Source of the DNA: Allolobophora icterica
Taxonomy: Eukaryota > Annelida > Clitellata > Crassiclitellata > Lumbricidae
Length of the DNA: 64,000 nt
Direction of reading: 5' to 3'
Assembly (NCBI GenBank): GCA_963556255.1
Contig: OY744611.1
Coordinates: 4,499,730-4,563,729 of the forward strand
Position 1 is the first letter of the stretch. Every line of letters begins with the position of its first letter. Of this stretch, positions 1-27,434 are shown piece by piece. The notes beneath the pieces are model-generated. The model saw only the letters and a program-made list of their open reading frames with translations, did not search any database and was not told the origin of the DNA. The position numbers were made by a program, and so were the translations under genes.

Positions 1-1360
1 AGTTGAGGTCTGTTATCTAGGCCCTACTTAAGATTTCCGAACGTATAAGAGACCGTTAACGATCTGTCTCCGGAGCATAGCATTCGGCGGGAGACGTCAA
101 ATGGACATAATTATATGAATAGGCCCTATTACAAAGCTCTGCCTCACAAATTGGTGGTGACCCTTGCCCTCCTCACACCTCTAACCCTTCCCTCTCCCCT
201 TCCCTTCCCCTCAATTTCCCTCAAACCAGAATAATGCTTTCATGCCGCAAAAATATTTCAGCAAATGACCAAAACTCCTGAAGGAGTTATAAGCTCCGAT
301 AAGAAACATTGAACATCGAATTGTAGGCCTAATCTATAAATCTGTAGTGTAAAAAGAGATCTTACTATTGAAAAACGAGCGAAGTAAGTCTATCCGGTGT
401 ATACAGTGCAGTCGATGTTTCAAGAAAGTTCCTTCGAAATCTGTGCAATTTTTGTCGACAGCTAAACGTCGTCTCAATTCTCTCCTTGACAGAACTCAAC
501 TGTTTACTGGCACAACACTCGACCAACTTATTCCCATGCACTAACTACGTTGCGTTGATCATAGAATCAACATCTCATATTGTGCACTGCGCTCTGTATG
601 CTTACCTACATATTTACATACACGTTTGCGCAGGTCACGTAGAAACGCAAGCATATGCAATTATGCATAGGCCTAAAATTATATAAGCCAACGTATCGTA
701 AAACATGTTCGCATGCAGGTATATAGGCTATATGTATATATATCTGCTATATTTGAATGTATATATATATATATGCCATTATATGCATATATAGCTAAAA
801 GATTATTATTTTATGTAGACCATCGAAATATGCATGGTAGCCTAGGGTAAGCCTATAGATACAGTCTGCTGCATATGGGTGTATAAATATATATACACGA
901 GTAAAGGTCTATGTATTATTGTGTGCAACATATAATTGTATGTTTATTTAAATATCTACAAACACGGTGCTCATTGGAGAAAGTCAAGAAAGACGTTGCC
1001 TAGCAACCGACGTACACACAATCGCTTCGTGGAAGGAACATTCGACGCCTTTCTATAGACAGCGTATTGTTAACAGCGATGTGTGTAAACAGAAGGTAAG
1101 AATGCGGCCACGAAGCTGAAAGACTGAACTGTTTGATAATGAAGCACGGTCACTGTGGCCTGTGGACACGTGGCCTTTGATGTCATTGGACATAATTGTC
1201 TGATGTAAGACGAGCCTCAATATGCCATGATATCAGACAGTTTGAGTTCAGGAGCGTTCTAGCGACGCTGCGTTAGCTCTAAGCAACTGAGCACCCGGCA
1301 ATCGTATGCCGAGACCAAGTAAATTAGGTCGCTTAAATTATGCTTAAAGCAGTCTTGTTG
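1..1360. other. Intergenic stretch without a gene
   Basis: Only short ORFs without family resemblance are present. There are AT-rich runs around 720-800 and 880-960. No splice-flanked coding block, RNA gene or clear transposon end was seen. Confidence 0.5.
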
Positions 1361-1363
1361 TCC

Positions 1364-1536
1364 TCGATACCAAGGTCTTGGTCTCGAGTGCACTCGAGTT
1401 CGTTTTTAAAAGTCTTGGTCTTGAGACCAAAAGTCTTGGTCTTGTCTTGGTCTTGAGGTTCAAGGTCTTGGTCTTGAGGTTCAAAGTCTTGGTCTTGGTT
1501 TTGCAAGACCAAGACCAAGACTTTTAATAAAATGAA
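1364..1536. repeat. Short tandem repeat built on GTCTTGGTCTTGAGGTTCAA
   Basis: Imperfect tandem copies of an 18-20-bp unit read as GGTCTTGGTCTTGAGGTTCA. The same unit recurs at 2338-2476, so the two blocks flank the hAT remnants between them. They may be the subterminal repeats of that decayed element; this is inference from position. Confidence 0.6.
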
Positions 1537-1612
1537 CAGTCTTTTAACAAAACGCAAGAATTTTTAAAGTTTATCCAATAATTACTAATACAATTGTATT
1601 AATATTTAGGCT

Positions 1613-1875
1613 ACACGGTGTGAATAAGGCTTTAACTGTTTGTTTCGGACAATTATTTTTGACTTCCGGTCATTTACCATGGTATGATTTCAAAACAGAA
1701 TCACGATTTGTACATTTAGGCCTACATCAAGCGCTTGAAAGGCTGCTCAGTGTGCCAGTGATTTCAGCACCTGTAGAACGTATTTTTCACATGGCAGAAT
1801 TTTTATGAGGCCCCACAGGTCACGTCTTGGTCAGAAAATTCTGACCGAATTGTTTTTTTTAATAAAATGCAACAG
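1613..1875 (+). pseudogene. Decayed hAT transposase C-terminus, copy 1
   Basis: Plus-strand translation around 1735-1808 contains LLSVPVISAPVERIF, the conserved block of the hAT C-terminal dimerisation region (known form: ...SAP.ER.FS). A stop follows at 1808, and the next conserved stretch (MRPHR..LGQKILTELFFL, from about 1806) lies in another frame, so this copy cannot encode the intact end of a transposase. The upstream catalytic domain is absent. A second copy lies immediately downstream at 1901-2153. Confidence 0.6.
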
Positions 1876-1900
1876 TTAGGCCCTATTGCTTTAGTATTTA

Positions 1901-2153
1901 CACGGTGTGAATGAGGCTTCACTGTTGTTTTGGACAATTATTTTGACTTCCGGTTATTTACAATGGAATGATTTCAAAACAGACTCATGATTAATTTGTA
2001 CATTTGAATCCGGTTCTTGAAAAGCTGCTTTGTGTGCTAGCGATTTCAGCACTTGTAGACCGTGTTTTTTCACATGGTAGAATTTTTATGAGGCCCACAG
2101 GTCACGTCTTGGTCATAAAATTCTGAGCAAATTGGGTTTTATAAAATTCAACA
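1901..2153 (+). pseudogene. Decayed hAT transposase C-terminus, copy 2
   Basis: This segment repeats 1613-1875 nearly base for base, from CACGGTGTGAAT to AAAATTCAACAG, with scattered substitutions and indels. It keeps the pattern of the hAT dimerisation end but has no open frame through it. The pair is a direct duplication of about 285 bp spacing and is older than the young elements elsewhere in the window, judging by divergence. Confidence 0.55.
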
Positions 2154-2337
2154 GGCATTTGGAATAACATTTCGCATGAAGGACTTTTGTAAATACGAAT
2201 TCGGAATTCTCTGCAGTCTCCATTTAGAGTTGTTTTGCTTGAATACAAGAAAAAACTCATGTTTTCGTTAAAATAACGAGTAGTCCGACTGGACAATTTT
2301 TAGTAAGGAATAGAAGTCTGGATACGACTGCGATTTT

Positions 2338-2476
2338 TTTGGGTCTTGGTCTCAGTCTTGAGGTTCAAGGTCTTGGTCTTGAGGTTCAAGGTCTTGGTCT
2401 TGGTCTTGAGGTTCAAGGTCTTTATCTTGGTCTTGAGGTTCAAGGTCTTGGTCTTGAGGTTTAAGGTCTTGACAAC
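2338..2476. repeat. Second block of the GTCTTGGTCTTGAGGTTCAA repeat
   Basis: About seven imperfect copies of the unit seen at 1364-1536, in the same orientation. It produces long Lys/Thr/Leu-rich shadow ORFs on the minus strand that are not genes. Confidence 0.6.
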
Positions 2477-2483
2477 TAGACTG

Positions 2484-2605
2484 CCTGACACCAGCCATTT
2501 GACGGCGATGTGTACGAATAAATGATATCCGATGTCGTAGGTCATTTGTCAAGTCTACAGCCCCCTTGTTTTGGTCCAAGTGATTGTTGTGTCCACATAG
2601 GACCT
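2484..2605 (+). repeat. Dispersed repeat family R1, copy A
   Basis: Contains CCTGACACCAGCCATTTGAC, then TACGAATAAATGATATCC, GTCATTTGTCAAGTCTACAG and a TTGGTCCAAGTG box. The same ordered blocks appear at 3804-3912 and 4402-4500, with a fragment near 25235-25265. It is a short interspersed repeat of unknown class. Confidence 0.6.
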
Positions 2606-3175
2606 CATTCATATTATTCTGTCCAGTGTAGTCTTGGGGTCAGCATGAATTTTTGAAGGGAGGCAACATTTTTGTGGGAGGGAGTGCCATTTTTGCATAG
2701 CTTCACGAACACAGAACACGTGACAACAGTAACTATAAAAATAATGATCAAGGACTTTACGTAAATAATTTAGTGTTTGTTCACATTGAAAATCGTGTTA
2801 GGACTGTTGTAAAAATCACAATAATCAATATTTTATTTTTGTAAAATATTTTCAAAATCCGGGGAAACAAATGCCCCCGAACGCCCATGTATACATCTAT
2901 GTATACCAGACACTTAATCTAGAGCATTTTAGCACAGCAATAAAGCGCTGCCTATGTGATGATAAAAAGTTTATTGAGAGTAAAAGTTCTTCAGTAAGCA
3001 AAATTTCTCACATAATGGAAGTCACTACTGCAGGACTCCCGCAAACACGAATACCCCAGCCTACTGGGATTCCCATACGCATTACGAACTTGCTATTTAT
3101 AGGCCTACGTACTGCTCTAGTTTCGAAGCAACTGCAGGACACAGCAGCGCCTCTTGTTAGCACACTAAATGTATG

Positions 3176-3276
3176 TGTGTGCATGTCTGTATATGTACGT
3201 GCGAATGTATGTTTTCATGTGTGTGTGTGTGTATGCGTGTGTGTGTGTGTGCGTGTAGGTGTGTGTGTCTGTGTGT
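3176..3276. repeat. (TG)n / (GTAT)n microsatellite
   Basis: Alternating TG with GTAT interruptions. It accounts for the Cys/Val-rich ORFs in this segment. Confidence 0.85.
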
Positions 3277-3515
3277 AACTCCAACTGGATAAATTGCGTC
3301 ACTGCATGGCTCACTAAACTCAGATTTGGTTCAGTATTTACAAAGCTGACTTCGACGTGAATAATGCCCACAGAAACGGCAGTTTCTCTGAGTTGTGTAG
3401 AACAATGGACAGGTACCATATCCATTGTTATATAAGTACACAACTCAGAAACAGATGACGTTATCAGAAGTCAACACAAAACAACTATTAATAAGTCCCT
3501 TTGAGAGACGCTCTA

Positions 3516-3803
3516 CATATATGCATACATGCACAAACGCACGTACATACTTCCATACATGTACGGTATATGTAGGGTTGACTCCTGTGGGGCCAATACA
3601 CTACATACACATACATACATACACACATACACAAACATACATGCACAGTCATAGAAACAGGCATACACACATTTATATACATTGATACATATATGCAGGG
3701 ATAAATACATACATGCATAAATATAGATGCATACATAGGCCTAATGTACATATATATCATCATCATCATATCATCATCATCATATCATCATCATCATCAT
3801 CAG
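3516..3803. repeat. CATACATA / (ATC)n simple-repeat block
   Basis: Long runs of ACATACATAC-type sequence (3516-3745) grade into (TCA)n at 3758-3803. It directly abuts R1 copy B, and R1 copy C is likewise preceded by (ATC)n. Confidence 0.8.
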
Positions 3804-3912
3804 TTCCTGACGCCAGCCATTTGGCAGCAATAGGTAGGAATAAATGATTTTCATCATCCTCAGTCAATTATCAAGTTCATTGCTGCCCTTAGTGTTAGTC
3901 CAAGTGGTGCTA
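3804..3912 (+). repeat. Dispersed repeat family R1, copy B
   Basis: Contains CCTGACGCCAGCCATTTGGC, TAGGAATAAATGATTTTC, CAGTCAATTATCAAGTTCAT and GTTAGTCCAAGTGGT, in the same order as copy A. It is preceded by an (ATC)n tract. Confidence 0.65.
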
Positions 3913-4401
3913 CATACACACACAAATACATACACACATACATGCATAAATACACAGAGACTTAGTTACAATTACTTTTAAACGGTAATGTCTGGATATG
4001 GTAGACCTTTGTAGCCTAATTCTTGAGAGCCTAAATGACGCTAGACTTATAAGAGACGACCATCTTTTGTAATAGTATATTACTTAGCTCTATTTAGATA
4101 TTTATATAGCACCTGTTTAAAAAGACTATTTAAGCCTGAACAATACCAAAATAGTTATTAATAGCTGAAAGTTCATCAGATAGCAGGCAATGCTCAGACT
4201 ACATGTAGAGCCCACACTGGTGAGCACCCACAGACATATAGAACCCAACCGATGGATCCCCCCTTCTGAGTTGACAGCTAACACCACGTACAAGCTTTGC
4301 AATGTAATTCGTAATTGGGATTTAATATAGACTCATTTCAAGAAACGTAACGAGACGCACTCTTCGCTACCTCATCATCATCATCATCATCATCACCATC
4401 A

Positions 4402-4500
4402 GTTCCTGACGCCAGTCATTTGACAGAGATGGGTACAAATAAATTATCTCCATTGTCCTCAGTCATTTGTCACGTCTGTGTTTGCTACCCTAAATGACGT
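4402..4500 (+). repeat. Dispersed repeat family R1, copy C
   Basis: Contains CCTGACGCCAGTCATTTGAC, TACAAATAAATTATCTCC and CAGTCATTTGTCACGTCTG. Preceded by (CAT)n like copy B; the 3' box is degenerate. Confidence 0.6.
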
Positions 4501-5204
4501 TAAATGCCATTATGCAGACAATGCATAGAAAACTACAAGAGTCGCCAACACATGCCTGCCGATCACAAACAGATTTCCATCCAGAGCGGACAGATAGCAT
4601 TATGTCGCAACAGGCGGTGGCGTCCGCAGTACATGCTAACACCACCACCCAAAGGTCCCTCATTGGTGGTTGTGATCTTTTGTTCTTCAATGAGGATGGT
4701 AAGTTACAGTAGTAGCCTTGTGGCACAATCAGTGATAACAGGGGCGCCGGCAGCGTGACACACGTGCATCCACCCACCAAATCAAATCCACACGAGGATT
4801 AGGCATTGCATCGATATATTTGACAATTTCACTGTGTAATTTTGGTTTACCATACAGTATTTATAAATAATATCATATATCATAAATATTATGCATGTGT
4901 TAGGCCCCTATAGTGTACTTTTATGAGTCACTCTGAGTCATTTTCAGTGTATGACTACGAGTGGCAGAGACGGGACGGGTATGGATGGGACGAGACGGGA
5001 GGGGCTGTGCGTCCAATTTTTTAAAGCCTGGCGGCGCCTCTGAGTGATAATACATGTACTTCGATTTAGTCTTAAGTGTTCAACAGCTACACGTATCTTT
5101 GACTTCTTAAACTCATGTACAGCGCCCTTTCCTTTGACCAAGGCTGTGCTGTGGCACAACACATATCGCCTTATTGTTATTATTATTATTTGTATCTGAC
5201 ATCA
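4501..5204. other. No gene seen
   Basis: Only short overlapping ORFs on both strands. I found no splice-flanked block or protein resemblance. Confidence 0.4.
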
Positions 5205-5665
5205 AAGTACATGCACTTGTGATGGACACCAATATAATCAGACTTAAAACAAAGTCTGTGCCCACAATTGACACCAAAACATGTACTTGCCCTTAACACC
5301 AAAGAATTTGTACTTATACTTAACAGTAACATACTTGTACTTAAACCCAAAGTATTTTTATTAGTACTTGACACCAAAGTATCCACAGTGCTCTTTGCAA
5401 GTTATTTAAAGGGCACTAAATTAAGTGTGATACATATCCTGATACATATCTGAACTGGAAACCAAAATACTTGTCTTCATACATGTGCATAACACCAAAG
5501 TACTTGGACTTGAAACCGCAGTACTTGGCCTCATACACATACATCACACCAAGAACTTAGACTTGAAACAAAAGTACTTGAACTTGAACCAAAGTACTTG
5601 GACTCATACACGTTCATCAAACCAAAGTATTTGGACTTGAAACCAAAGTCCTTGTGGCATCTACT
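5205..5665. repeat. Diverged minisatellite, ACCAAAGTACTTGNACTT type
   Basis: About 15 irregular copies of a unit read as GACACCAAAGTACTTGTACT or ACTTGAAACCAAAGTACTTG. A related block lies at 6585-6745. It produces low-complexity ORFs only. Confidence 0.65.
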
Positions 5666-6584
5666 ATTATTGACAGTAGTATTTTAAGAAATAAGTTCAA
5701 GCGACCAGCAGAAGGTTGGATATGTTAGCATTTATTCACAAAAAGGCTTTATTAGCAACTGAATACAAGTGTTTAATGACAAATGCAAAACTAGGTCAGG
5801 TTATAAATAAGTATAAATAGGTCGAAAGAGAACTGTCAAAGCAAGGCCGCCATTTTGTGCCGCCCTCCATAACGGACGTCCACAAAAACGACCTACTTTG
5901 GATTCCTCTCTTTTGTTCACACCTGGCATCACCCACCCAATCTCCCTGTGAATACCTCACTACAACATTCTCAAACAGTCTTAAAATGCATTTATTTTCA
6001 ACAAATCAGATAGCCATGTGTGCAGCGTTTTTGTTAGGTACTTTAAAAGGGGCTATATTAAGTGTCTTGATGATACACACATACATATATACATACAACC
6101 AAGTCCTGAAGCATGTTGACCTGCAGTGTCCACCAAAGGAATTCTAAACAGATCCAACTCAAAATGTATATACCAAATTTAGATGTGAAAGTGTGCATTG
6201 AACATAATCCCTTTTCCATATCCATATTATGGCTACAATTCCCTGCCAGCATATCGATGGGCATCAGATGAGACAGAATGACATGGGCTCTATACGGGTT
6301 CCATATGGGAATATGGGTCTAAATGGGCTCAATGTGGGCATGCTAGCAGAGCTCCTACCCCCGTCTTTGCAGATGTTGGACTGGCATGACTATGGTACAA
6401 TAAGACATCCATTTATGAGGTGCCCCTATGAACATCAGTCTTAGGGACATGAAGGATCTATTTGATGAAGCACACATATGACAACCTACATGACATTAAA
6501 TCGACAGACACACACACACCAGGACTCAATCCCCAGACACTGAGATTAAAAGCCAATGCATCGGCCATCAGTTGATCCAACACT
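5666..6584. other. No gene seen between two minisatellite blocks
   Basis: Unique-looking sequence with short ORFs, none with recognisable protein features. A short CA run is present near 6510. Confidence 0.35.
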
Positions 6585-6745
6585 CAAATTGACACCAATG
6601 TACTTATCACCAAAGTATTTATACTCGTCCTTGAAAGATACAAGTACTCGTACAAGTACTTCACATCAAAGTACTTGTCATCAAATTACTTTTCACCAAC
6701 ACACTTCTACTTCAACCCAATGTACATGTACTTCGGACATGAATT
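6585..6745. repeat. Second ACCAAAGTACTTGTACT minisatellite block
   Basis: Same unit as 5205-5665, with TCACCAAAGTATTTATACT and CATCAAAGTACTTGTCATC variants. Confidence 0.6.
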
Positions 6746-7019
6746 AGCACAGCTCCAGATTAAATTTTAAAATAATTCATCAGCAAATCTTCGCTTACAA
6801 AGCACCATTTAAAAGGCGCTAGACAATTTTCCTCACACACGTTACATTTACTGAAGCAGAAAAACAGTTTAAATGGTTAAATGCCTGTAGTTAGCATCGG
6901 GATAACATTTCAATACAAGTCTCACATCATGGCTAACAAACTGCCAAATGCATAACTGTTTGTTAATCCTAATTGTAAATAAACTGCATCAAATCATGAT
7001 ACAAATGGTTGAAAATTCT

Positions 7020-7435
7020 AAACATTCATTAAGAAATTCTAAAATTTCAGCAAGAAATTAAAAAATTTCAATAAGAGATTCTAACCTTCCAGTAAGAAAG
7101 TATTTTTTCTAAGAAGCATAAATTTTAAATTTCACTAAGAAATTCAAATAAAAACCACTAAGAATTCAAATATTTTGCTAAGATATTCTAAAATTTCACT
7201 AAGAAATTAAAAAATTTCACCATGAAATTCTAAAATATTGCTACAGAAATTCTACAATTTCACTAAGAAATTCTAAATTTTGCCAAAGAATTTCAAATTT
7301 CATTAAGAAATTCTAAAATTTCACTAAAAATTTATCTGATAAAATTTTCCTATAGAAATTTACAGTTTTACCAAAAATTCTAAATTTTGCCAAAGAATTT
7401 CATTAAGAAATTCTAAAGTTTCATTCAGAGACACA
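7020..7435. repeat. AT-rich minisatellite, AAGAAATTCTAAAATTTCACT type
   Basis: About 20 diverged copies of a unit of about 21 bp, with two half-units (AAATTCTAAA / ATTTCACTA). No coding potential. Confidence 0.7.
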
Positions 7436-8450
7436 ACAGCAGTGACAAATTTCCAAAAATTTTAATCACAAATTGTGACTCATATCTAAATACAATGCTG
7501 GTTAAAACTTTTCAATTGCATTAATTGTCTGGCTGAAGCTGTGACAAAATCTACAGAAAACGTTCACAAAAACACGAAATAAAAACTGAACAGCTGTTTA
7601 CAAGTAGCAAAACATTACAACATTTTACGTGTAAAACTGTCAAGCTGAATATGTAATTGATAAGCTGATCACCACCTTTGAAAGGAAAATATACTATCAG
7701 AATATTTGTGAACGGTTGTAGAATGGCTTTGACACTTGTTTAGACTGGTTCTGATTTTTCCCAACTGATTCTAACCATTGGGAAAATCCTTCAAAGTCCT
7801 TTTGATAATAGAGAAACACATCAGAATGATCCACAGTTACTTTGAACAGTCCCTTTGATAATTATAAAAACTTTGAAACAGTCTTATTGGAACAGATATA
7901 CAAACACTCAATATTTCCACAAATAACAAGGAATTTCCCATGCAGAGGAACTCCCAGAATCGAAGAAAAATCCCAAAATACAATGGAAATCCAAAATAAA
8001 ATGGAAATCCCAAATGCAACACATATCAAAATATGAAATGGAAATCCCAAATGAATGGAAATTCCAAAATGCAATGGAAATTCCCCAACTCCTTTCCTAG
8101 TAAAAAGTGCAGAATATATGAATCGTCTATGAAAGACAGCTCATCAGAATATTGAACATTAGAAAATTTAGAAACACTCAGAATACAGGAAATAACACAA
8201 AAACGACACTGTGCGAGTATGCGTATAGTATGCAGCTCGTTTTGATTACATCAGTACCATTCCTTACACTAACAGCAACGCAATGCAGTGTCCTGTAAAA
8301 AGAGCTTGTTTAAGGAAACCAACCCGAAACCAACTAGCTCCACCCACAAGGCATTGCCTGGAAACCATCTGGCTAAACCCACAGAGCTAAACCAATAAAG
8401 TTTTGACCCTCTAGCAAGCAACACCAGGAAACACAAACATTTCACACACA

Positions 8451-8485
<35 letters not shown>

Positions 8486-9200
8486 AAGACATCAGATTCT
8501 ATGCTATGTACACTTGCAGAAGAATTTCCAATCATAATAATAATAAGCACGATTTAAAAAGAAAACCACATTAATCATGGCAATTCGAGAAGGCAACTCT
8601 GCATTCGCCTAACACCGATAATCATTTTAAAGTTTATACAGCACATATTTTCATTGGAATATTTCCAAGTTATACAGTGCCACCATATAAGAGAAATCAA
8701 TCAGAGATGGAATATACGGAATTAGACAAATTCAACCGTTATTATTATTGCTATTAATATTATTATTTATTCCAAATCAGGTAATTTGCTAAATAATCTG
8801 GTTTAAAAATTAACCAAAAGATACCTGAAAAATCATAGCTCACCATCAGATCTGCATAAAGCGTCATAACTGGCAAATCATTAAAATCATTCTTCTTAAA
8901 CTCTTTACTATTTTCAACACAATTGCAATCATTACTTCACAGCTACTCAGGAATAACAAAATCTGTTAAATCTCGTGCATCAACTTTGGAATCTGCTGGA
9001 GTTTCATAGCGAAGATGTTTCCACATTTTCTGGAAAGTCTAGAATTTGTGGTTAACATGTTATCATATCTGCTGCACTGTTGCCTGGTTGGTTGCAATGT
9101 TGCGCACCAGGGAATTGGAATAATTGAAATTACTGGCAGGCAAACAGCTTTGCGTTCAACTGACCCAATCCTAATGCCTGTCCTGTTGACAAAACCAATC
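7436..9200. other. No gene seen; contains a (CA)n tract at 8448-8482
   Basis: A GGAAATTCCAAAATGCAAT-like simple motif repeats at 7970-8090, and a CA microsatellite sits at 8448-8482. The region could contain the 3' UTR or a terminal exon of the minus-strand cytohesin gene, but I could not find a coding block matching the usual cytohesin C-terminus. Confidence 0.4.
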
Positions 9201-9204
9201 AACA

Positions 9205-9385
9205 AATGAATCAATCAATTTATTAACCAAACAGTCAATCAATTATCAATCAAATATTAGTCACCAACTCGTTGGTAAGTCCATCATTCTGTCAATCAAC
9301 GGCTGACTGTTACCGGATCCATCCCATCCATTAATCAATCAATCAATCATGCATTCCATGAACCATTCTATCTGCTAATCAATCA
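9205..9385. repeat. (CAATCAAT)n-like simple repeat
   Basis: Irregular runs of ATCAATCAATC occur between 9205 and 9385, ending next to the SINE that follows. Confidence 0.6.
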
Positions 9386-9402
9386 AGGTAACACAACATT
9401 TG

Positions 9403-9575
9403 TGGGACACAGTAGTTGATTGGTCAGAGCATTTGTCTTGCAATGCAGAAAGTACAGGTTTCACTCTCTTCCCTTAGACGGTTACCATGTAGGGACCTTG
9501 AGCAAGTCCTTCACTCACAGTTGCTCAACACCATCGATTGATGCTCGGTCATTAGCCAGTGCTTAAAAAATGCAT
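9403..9575 (+). repeat. tRNA-derived SINE (family S1)
   Basis: The head resembles a tRNA: an A box-like segment TAGTTGATTGGTCAGAGC and a B box-like ACAGGTTTCACTC about 40 bases later. A body with GGGACCTTGAGCAAGTCCTT and ATCGATTGATGCTCGGTC follows. The same body recurs at 11600-11680. It lacks a clean cloverleaf, so it is a retroposon and not a tRNA gene. Confidence 0.6.
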
Positions 9576-9654
9576 AATAAGAAGAACGATAGTAGAATAA
9601 TAATAAAAATATAAATATAAAGTTCAATCATTTATTTCTTTTTTCTTTCTAAAT

Positions 9655-9905
9655 AAAAACAGTGTTTTTCTCTGCCAGAATGGCATTCTGGCACCATTTT
9701 TCAGCTATCAAGAAATAATTTAATTATTTTAAGAAAAGAATAATTTAGTTATTTTAATTTAATGCGACATCCCAAAAGTTTCTTGGGAAGGTCTCAGTGA
9801 GACCACTCCCCAAACCCACCCCTCGTTTTTTCTCAGGCTTCACCCTCGATTTAGCCCTTCCATAATTGTTCAGTTCCGGGACCTTTTTTCTAGAAAAAAG
9901 CTCTA
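9655..9905 (+). repeat. Dispersed repeat family R2, copy A
   Basis: Starts near GTGTTTTTCTCTGCCAGAAT, includes TCTGGCACCATTTTTCAGC and ends GACCTTTTTTCTAGAAAAAA. A second copy lies at 54773-55048 with the same order of blocks (CCGGCACC...TTCAGC, a TTTAGCCC box, a TTCTAGAAAAAA end). Probably a non-autonomous element; class unknown. Confidence 0.55.
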
Positions 9906-9979
9906 ATAACAATAACAATATAATCATATTTTGCTCATTTCTGCTTCTCTTTCATTCTTCATTCATTGCTACATAGTGG

Positions 9980-25404
<15,425 letters not shown>

Positions 25405-26202
25405 TCTCAGTTAAATAAACAAAAGGAAAATTTGTACGAAATCGATTGGAATACTTGTTTTGATCTTAAACCGTGCACCAATTAAGACTTTTACGAACCA
25501 GATTTAAATATTTTAACTGTTGTTTTGTTCACATTTTTCACAAATTTCTAAGAATTGTTTTCTCCATTTTTCCTAACACAACAATTTGACCCAGTTTAAG
25601 GTAGAACCTGTATGACATAGTCGGCCTCCTGTGTGAGCTCGGAGTTCTATCCGATCGCTCTCATACAATAACGGAACGCGGAGCGTTAAAATAAAAAAAA
25701 CGAGTCGAATATGAGGGATAATACAATGCCAATTATAATTAGATCACTGTAAACATTCACTTTATGTAACCATTGCTTCATGCAAAAGGCGTTAAAAATA
25801 CGCTTTTGCTTTTTAAGAATTTATCCCACTTTAACAAAAAGTTCCATCCAATCGCCATTGTGGCGTGACTCATAGATCCGATATCTTGGAATATTTCTTT
25901 AAAAGCGACCACAGTGTTGACGAACCTATGGTAAGCCTTTGAGGACTTGATAATTATGGTATACCATACGAGTCTTCTGCGGAAAAGAACACGAGCTCAT
26001 TTCACAAAAGTCACGTATTATATAATACTTAGATTACAGTCAAATTAGATTAAAATCCAAGTACTGCACGGTTTTATGGTTTTTTTTAAATGAAAACTTA
26101 AACACCTATGAAAGTCCACAATTAGGCTTTTATGGTTTATGTATAATTATAAAAATGAAGCAGTTGAATTTTTTTTATTAAAATACGAAAAAATATGATA
26201 AC
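25405..26202. other. Upstream region of the cytohesin gene
   Basis: No ORF of note. It should contain the 5' UTR and promoter, since the start codon is at 25404. No TATA box or CpG-rich core is obvious by eye. Confidence 0.4.
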
Positions 26203-26336
26203 AGTATAAATAATTACACAGTACGTCGACTGCAGCAGTCAAACTGTGTGATCGAGCGCCATTTTGAAAGATAACGTTTACACGCCGATACACCGGAAAC
26301 AATCACATAAAATATTTTTTAAACGTTACAACAACA
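26203..26336 (+). repeat. Truncated copy of the MITE found complete at 58664-59109
   Basis: Begins ACAGTATAAATAATTACACA followed by GTACGTCGACT, the same terminus as the complete MITE, and is also preceded by TGATA. Internal blocks CCGGAAACAATCACAT and AAATATTTTTTAAACGTTAC match the reverse complement of 58845-58950. The far terminus is missing. Confidence 0.65.
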
Positions 26337-26340
26337 TTGG

Positions 26341-26475
26341 GTTCATAGAGTAGTGATAACATCACTGGCGTGAAGAGCAAGAGGTAGCGGGATCGCTTCC
26401 CGCAACCCTCTCAAATTTAGGTCCACTCAGCCTTTCATTCACAAGATGGCGCGTTGTTAAAATGAGATGTAATAT
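26341..26475 (+). repeat. tRNA-derived SINE (family S3), copy 1
   Basis: Shares GTAGTGATAACATCACTGGC, CTGGCGTGAAGAGC, a B box-like GGGATCGCTTCCC and a CACTCAGCCTTTCATTC segment with the copy at 27046-27182. Promoter-like boxes are spaced as in tRNAs, but there is no clean cloverleaf. Confidence 0.65.
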
Positions 26476-27045
26476 CGTAAAGTCTAACGGAAGGCTTGAA
26501 CCGAACTCTCCATATTACTCTATCCCCCTCCCATGAAATAAACCATCGCAATTACTTCAGAGTCGTTATAATTCTTGCAACCACTAAACATAATATAGAT
26601 AATAGATATATATATATATATTTATTGTATTAGGCCTATATGTATTAGATTATTGTCCGTCCTAAAACAGTTTAAAGAGCTTTGAAAGGAAACACGGATT
26701 AGCACCTTTCTAACGCAGCAATTTTCTGGTACATAACAGCGTAACGGAAATGTGGCCAGTTACATTTCTAATCGGTTTAAAAAGATTAGGAAAGAAACCA
26801 CGGATACACTTTTATAACTCGGCATTATATTCAATGTTTGCCGTCCTAAGACGCTATTGCAATAGATTAGCGCAATATATATCCCCCTATAGGCCTAAAT
26901 CAAGTCGCGAATGATCGTTTATGCGGTGTTCAGTTCGTCAATTCGTTATATTTTTGGGCCGTTTCAACCCATTCTCCCAACACACATCGTCATTTCCATT
27001 TCCGAGACATATTCCTTCAGTTTGTTCGGTTTGGCGGGGGGGGGG

Positions 27046-27182
27046 CGGGCGTAGAGTAATGGATAATACACTGGCGTGAAGAGCTGAAGGTACCATGCAA
27101 GATCGAACCCGGTAGACCCCGTAAGGTTTATTCAGCCTTCCACTCGCTAGGTGGCAGTGGTTAAATGAATAGTAGTCCATAA
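27046..27182 (+). repeat. tRNA-derived SINE (family S3), copy 2
   Basis: Contains AATGGATAATACACTGGCGT, GAAGAGCTGAAGG, a B box-like AGATCGAACCCGG and TTCAGCCTTCCACTCGC. The alignment with copy 1 is clear in heads and tails, with a diverged middle. Confidence 0.65.
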
Positions 27183-27434
27183 TTGGCGCCGCGTGGCTGC
27201 CGTTTTAACAGTTATTCGACTCCTGTAAAACTGTTATCAAGTGCTTCTACTGTATACATGTGTGTAAGGCGCCCTGCGTGGCTGCCGTTTCTACTATATG
27301 TATGTTCACTGTACAGCGCAGTGCGTTTGCAGGCGCTTAATTAAAGAAAAGATTACTATTTTTTCCCGAGGTACATGTAATCCCTCAGGAGTATAAAAAA
27401 TTATGCTAGGAGCTGTTGTTGAATGTCTGAAAAA

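Noticed and set aside
9403..9480. Possible tRNA gene
   Set aside because: A and B boxes are present but the arms do not pair into a cloverleaf and the body matches a dispersed repeat; called a SINE. The same reasoning applies to 10503, 26341, 27046 and 49540.
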